NCBI GenBank assembly: GCA_017461285.1
Contig: JAFTYS010000018.1
Coordinates: 1 to 64,000 of the forward strand
Source: Bacteroidales bacterium
Lineage (GTDB): Bacteria; Bacteroidota; Bacteroidia; Bacteroidales; UBA932
Direction: 5' to 3'
DNA length: 64,000 nt
Of the stretch, positions 61,100 through 64,000 are shown in pieces. Each line of letters opens with the position of its first letter. The stretch's first letter is position 1. The position numbers and the translations under genes were made by a program. The notes beneath the pieces were generated by a model. That model was not told the DNA's origin. It did not search any database and saw only the letters and a list, made by a program, of their open reading frames with translations.

Positions 61100-62473
61100 A
61101 TGAAAAAACGCTCCTACTTCCTGCATTGTATCATATTTCTGATCCTATCGGTCATAATGGCCGGTTGCGAGATCCTGCACCCTCAGGAGCCGATCACGAT
61201 CAATCCTGCCGGGATTGTCTGCAGTCATGAAGGAGGTGAATTCGTAATAGATGTAAAAGGTGAGAAGGGATGGACTGTCAGCGGAATGCCGGAGTGGGTG
61301 AAGGTGAGATGCGGAAGCGATCTGGCAGTCATTGTCATAGAACATAACGAAAGCTTCGGAAGAAGCTGCAGACTTAATTTCACAGATGATCATTCATCTG
61401 CCACATTGGAAATATCCCAGGAAAGCAGCAATATGCTGGCTGTCAGCACTGACACGATAACTGCAGACTACAGGGAAGGGACTTTCAGCATTGATGTGGA
61501 ATGCTACAGGAGCTGGAACATGGAATGCAGCCATGACTGGATGACGGCAGATGCATATTCAGGCGAAGGCCCTGCCACAATCACCATAAGCATATCTAAA
61601 AACAGCGGCACAGAGGACAGAAACGGCTTCATATCATTTACATCCGGCGGTCTGTCATCGGAAATCAGCGTCACCCAGCTGAAAGGGCCTGTCCTTGGAG
61701 TGGAGAAAGACATGATCGAGATTGACGGAGACGGTGGCGTAGTACAGGTTCTGTACATGAGCGACCATGATGTGGAGATCACTTCGGAATGCGACTGGAT
61801 ACGCCTCATCAGCAAGGGTTCAAACATCAAGATGATCGCTTTCGAAGTACTGAAGAACAGCGCAGGTCCGCGTGAAGGAAGGGTAAAGGTAAGCCTGATT
61901 GAATATCCTGAAATCTTCCGCGAAATCACCGTGTCTCAAGGAGAAAGGATCAGCCATCCATCCCTGAGCATTGAGGAGGGAACATATATGGAAATATCCT
62001 CAAAGGGGACGATCCGGCTTCATCCGATATTCGAAGATATGACTGACACCAGCCTGAGATGGAGCTCTGATTCACCGGAAACGGCATCTGTTGACGACGA
62101 TGGCATCATATATATATACAGGAGCGGCAGATGTTTCATCACGGCAAGCAACGCATATCACAGGGTGAAGGCTTCAATCGATCTGAACATCAGGCTGAAG
62201 GCATCTTCCATGAAGGTGCTCCTCAACGATCAGGACATGAGCATAAATCCTGTAGCCGTGAGATATCCCGGAGAATCCTTGAAGGCAAGCATAGTCATGG
62301 ATCCGCCAGAGGCATACTCGGATGACATCATCCTGTATGCCGACGACACTGAATCCATTGAAATCGAGGGAAGAAGCATCAGATGTCTGAAGCCGGGAAA
62401 GAGCACGATACACGCGGAATCCGTATATCAGAAGCTTCAGGCACAGTTCACCATCATCGTATTGGAGCCGTAG
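61100..62473 (+). CDS. Lipoprotein with BACON repeats and an Ig-like domain
   Basis: 457 aa. Lipobox MAGC (Cys24). Three BACON-type units: about 40-112 (GGEFVIDVKGEKGWTVSG, then CRLNFTDD), 113-200 (REGTFSIDVECYRSWNMEC, NGFISFTSG) and 205-290 (DGGVVQVLYMSDHDVEITS, EGRVKVSL). Then comes a BIG2-like domain (LRWSSDSPETASVDDDGIIY, about 310-375) and a final Ig-like region. BACON domains are thought to mediate surface binding to mucin or glycans (known of the family). Divergent from the DUF4493/PCMD operon and possibly co-regulated. Converges with the DUF3575 gene, with a 20-nt overlap. Confidence 0.85.
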   Translation: MKKRSYFLHCIIFLILSVIMAGCEILHPQEPITINPAGIVCSHEGGEFVIDVKGEKGWTVSGMPEWVKVRCGSDLAVIVIEHNESFGRSCRLNFTDDHSSATLEISQESSNMLAVSTDTITADYREGTFSIDVECYRSWNMECSHDWMTADAYSGEGPATITISISKNSGTEDRNGFISFTSGGLSSEISVTQLKGPVLGVEKDMIEIDGDGGVVQVLYMSDHDVEITSECDWIRLISKGSNIKMIAFEVLKNSAGPREGRVKVSLIEYPEIFREITVSQGERISHPSLSIEEGTYMEISSKGTIRLHPIFEDMTDTSLRWSSDSPETASVDDDGIIYIYRSGRCFITASNAYHRVKASIDLNIRLKASSMKVLLNDQDMSINPVAVRYPGESLKASIVMDPPEAYSDDIILYADDTESIEIEGRSIRCLKPGKSTIHAESVYQKLQAQFTIIVLEP

Positions 62474-63302
62474 TCCTGTATCTTCTCAACGAGAATCTGT
62501 AAGACAGGTTGATTCCGACCTTTGTGATACCGATGTCGGTATTGACCTCATGCTTGAAGTAGGTCTTGCCGTCTTCTGCCGGATAAATGCGTTTCTGCTG
62601 ATACGAAGAATATCCCAGGCCTACATAATACTCCAGATTCCAGTGACCCTTTCTGTCCAGAGGATGCGAATATCCGTAAGTAAGACCGAAGCTCAATGCC
62701 GGATACTTTGTACCGGAATCATAGCGGTCATCTATACCGTTCTGATAAATGATCGTTGCTCCGTCCTTGTCGCGCCACTCAAGGGTGTACCAGGCTGCAT
62801 TGGCATGGAGACCGACAAAATATCCTTTCGTCATAGCCCGGCCGCCGAACCACCAGCGGAGTTCCGGAGCAAGTCCATATATATTGGTCTGCTTGTTAGG
62901 ATAGAATACATTCCATCTGCTGTACCATCCGTTCAGGTCAAGTGAGAGATTCCTTGCAAGCTGGATTTCCAGTCCTCCATACGGAATCACTATGGCGTCT
63001 GAAAGAAGATTGGTCTTGAATCCCAGCATCCAAGGAGTAGCATAATATGGCTTTGAGCTGTAGTCACCTGACTTCCTCATCGCTTTATACTCGCGGCGAC
63101 TGAGGATGACAGTGTCACGTATATAAGCATTCTCCGGTACCGTTATCGTAACCAGAAGGCTGTCCGGAGCCTTGATAGAGACATCATCAAGCTTGAGATA
63201 TCCAGAATATGTCTGGGCTGAAGCCGTACGACAAACAGCCACGAACATCACTACAAACAGTATTGACAAACGTCTGACGATATTTCCTTTCATTACTTTC
63301 AT
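62454..63302 (-). CDS. DUF3575 outer-membrane protein
   Basis: 282 aa, signal peptide ending TASAQ (start at 63302 or 63293). An N-terminal domain with LDDVSIKAPDSLLVTITV (about 37-80) leads to a DUF3575-like barrel: GFKTNLLSDAIVIPYGGLEIQL (about 94-115), YGLAPELRWWFGG, VGLHANAAWYTLEWR, GLGYSSYQQKRIY. DUF3575 proteins often accompany Mfa/FimA-type fimbrial loci in Bacteroidales, which fits the fimbrillin-like gene nearby. Promoter box at 63317-63324. Confidence 0.8.
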   Translation of the reverse strand: MKVMKGNIVRRLSILFVVMFVAVCRTASAQTYSGYLKLDDVSIKAPDSLLVTITVPENAYIRDTVILSRREYKAMRKSGDYSSKPYYATPWMLGFKTNLLSDAIVIPYGGLEIQLARNLSLDLNGWYSRWNVFYPNKQTNIYGLAPELRWWFGGRAMTKGYFVGLHANAAWYTLEWRDKDGATIIYQNGIDDRYDSGTKYPALSFGLTYGYSHPLDRKGHWNLEYYVGLGYSSYQQKRIYPAEDGKTYFKHEVNTDIGITKVGINLSYRFSLRRYRTTAPIR

Positions 63303-63316
63303 ATTTTAATTCGAGA

Positions 63317-63324
63317 CAAAAATA
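63317..63324 (-). promoter_or_regulatory. Promoter -7 box (TATTTTTG) of the DUF3575 gene
   Basis: TATTTTTG on the minus strand, 14 nt before the ATG at 63302; it lies back to back with the parE box. Confidence 0.45.
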
Positions 63325-63336
63325 GGAAATTTTCGC

Positions 63337-63344
63337 TATATTTG
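63337..63344 (+). promoter_or_regulatory. Promoter -7 box (TATATTTG) of parE
   Basis: TATATTTG, 17-23 nt before the candidate start codons at 63362 and 63368. Confidence 0.55.
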
Positions 63345-63367
63345 CACGATTATGTCCTTAAATGAAT

Positions 63368-64000
63368 ATGGCAAACGAAATTATACAGAACAGCTACGGT
63401 GACGAGAACATCAGAACGTTGGAAGGTGTCGAGCATATACGTCTCAGACCGGGAATGTATATCGGAACACTTGGAAACGGAGATGACCCGGCAGACGGAA
63501 TATACGTGCTTCTAAAGGAAGTCGTGGACAACTCCATCGATGAGTTCTCTGCAGGCTTCGGAAAGCAGATACAGATCAGCGTTACAGACAAGGAGGTTAC
63601 AGTCAGGGACTTCGGACGAGGCATCCCTCTCAATTCCGTTGTCAAGGCAGTCAGCATCCTCAACACAGGAGGAAAATATGACTCCAAGGGTTACAAGAAG
63701 TCAGTAGGACTCAACGGAGTCGGTCTCAAGGCCGTGAATGCTCTTTCCTCTCATTTCTATGTTGAAGCATATCGCGACGGGATGTGCTCGTACGCAGAAT
63801 TCAGTGCGGGCAAGCTGCTGAATGACGGAATGAAGGAGACAAAGGAGAAGAACGGAACATATGTGAAGTTCATTCCCGATGAGAATCTGTTTGTAGGATA
63901 CTCCTATAATCTCGAATTTGTCGAGTCGATGGTCAAGAACTATTCTTACCTCAAGAAAGGACTGACCCTCAATCTCAACGGCACTCCATACAAGTCTGAA
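63368..64000 (+). CDS. parE: DNA topoisomerase IV subunit B (partial, runs off the window)
   Basis: 211 codons are present. It starts MANEIIQNSYGDENIRTLEG; an in-frame ATG at 63362 is also possible. The GHKL ATPase motifs are clear: HIRLRPGMYIG, LLKEVVDNSIDEF (Asn/Asp for ATP-Mg), VRDFGRGIPL and KKSVGLNGVGLKAVNALS. The wording matches Bacteroidetes ParE better than GyrB. ParE decatenates replicated chromosomes together with ParC. The transducer and TOPRIM domains lie beyond the window. Confidence 0.9.
   Translation, partial: MANEIIQNSYGDENIRTLEGVEHIRLRPGMYIGTLGNGDDPADGIYVLLKEVVDNSIDEFSAGFGKQIQISVTDKEVTVRDFGRGIPLNSVVKAVSILNTGGKYDSKGYKKSVGLNGVGLKAVNALSSHFYVEAYRDGMCSYAEFSAGKLLNDGMKETKEKNGTYVKFIPDENLFVGYSYNLEFVESMVKNYSYLKKGLTLNLNGTPYKSE

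Noticed and set aside
1..64000. CRISPR arrays, insertion sequences, integrases
   Set aside because: No regularly spaced repeats, transposase or integrase motifs were seen in any gene or gap.

Overview
The window looks like chromosome of a gut- or rumen-type member of the Bacteroidales. The signs are SusC/SusD pairs, a hybrid two-component regulator, BACON, DUF4493 and PCMD surface lipoproteins, a Bacteroidetes-type ParE, and many promoters with the phylum-specific -7 box TAnnTTTG. All names rest on reading the sequence and on memory of families; nothing was searched.

Left part (1-19.8 kb). After the 5' end of a lipoprotein gene and a broken DUF1016 fragment, a two-gene unit on + encodes a multi-spanning membrane protein (called 'M' here) and a propeller-type lipoprotein with a heme-c-like CxxCH motif (called 'L'). 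Facing it is a long minus-strand operon read from a promoter at about 19.8 kb. Its order is L1, M1, L2, M2, M3, L3, a chorismatase/Rid-like enzyme, GH5, GH10, a GH35-type enzyme and an HdeD-like membrane protein. The three hydrolase genes lie between two inverted copies of a 27-nt repeat. The four M/L pairs are the best candidate for an undescribed system. All four L proteins keep the spacing CxNCH-x12-H-x-R, and the M proteins combine an N-terminal membrane domain with a C-terminal TPR-like region.

Middle (19.8-37.9 kb). This is a classical xylan utilisation locus in the order known for xusA-xusB-xusC-xusD-xusE-xyn10: SusC, SusD, SusC, SusD, a DUF1735/CBM surface protein, and a GH10 xylanase with two tandem binding modules inserted in its catalytic domain. 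It ends in a clear hairpin terminator. A divergent hybrid two-component system (HTCS) is the likely regulator. The M/L and glycanase operon begins right after that terminator, so the two operons probably work on related plant polysaccharides.

Right part (37.9-64 kb). tRNA-Arg(CCG), fabD, nifJ (pyruvate:ferredoxin oxidoreductase) with a translationally overlapping esterase gene, a short LysR regulator, an M16 protease, a 56-residue 2[4Fe-4S] ferredoxin, a DUF1573 protein and a histidine-rich metal transporter come first. Next is a seven-gene minus-strand operon of DUF4493, fimbrillin-like and PCMD surface proteins. It is flanked by a divergent BACON-domain lipoprotein and a DUF3575 protein. 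The window ends inside parE.

Intergenic regions are short (longest about 220 bp, between xusA and the HTCS gene). No insertion sequence, integrase or CRISPR array was seen.
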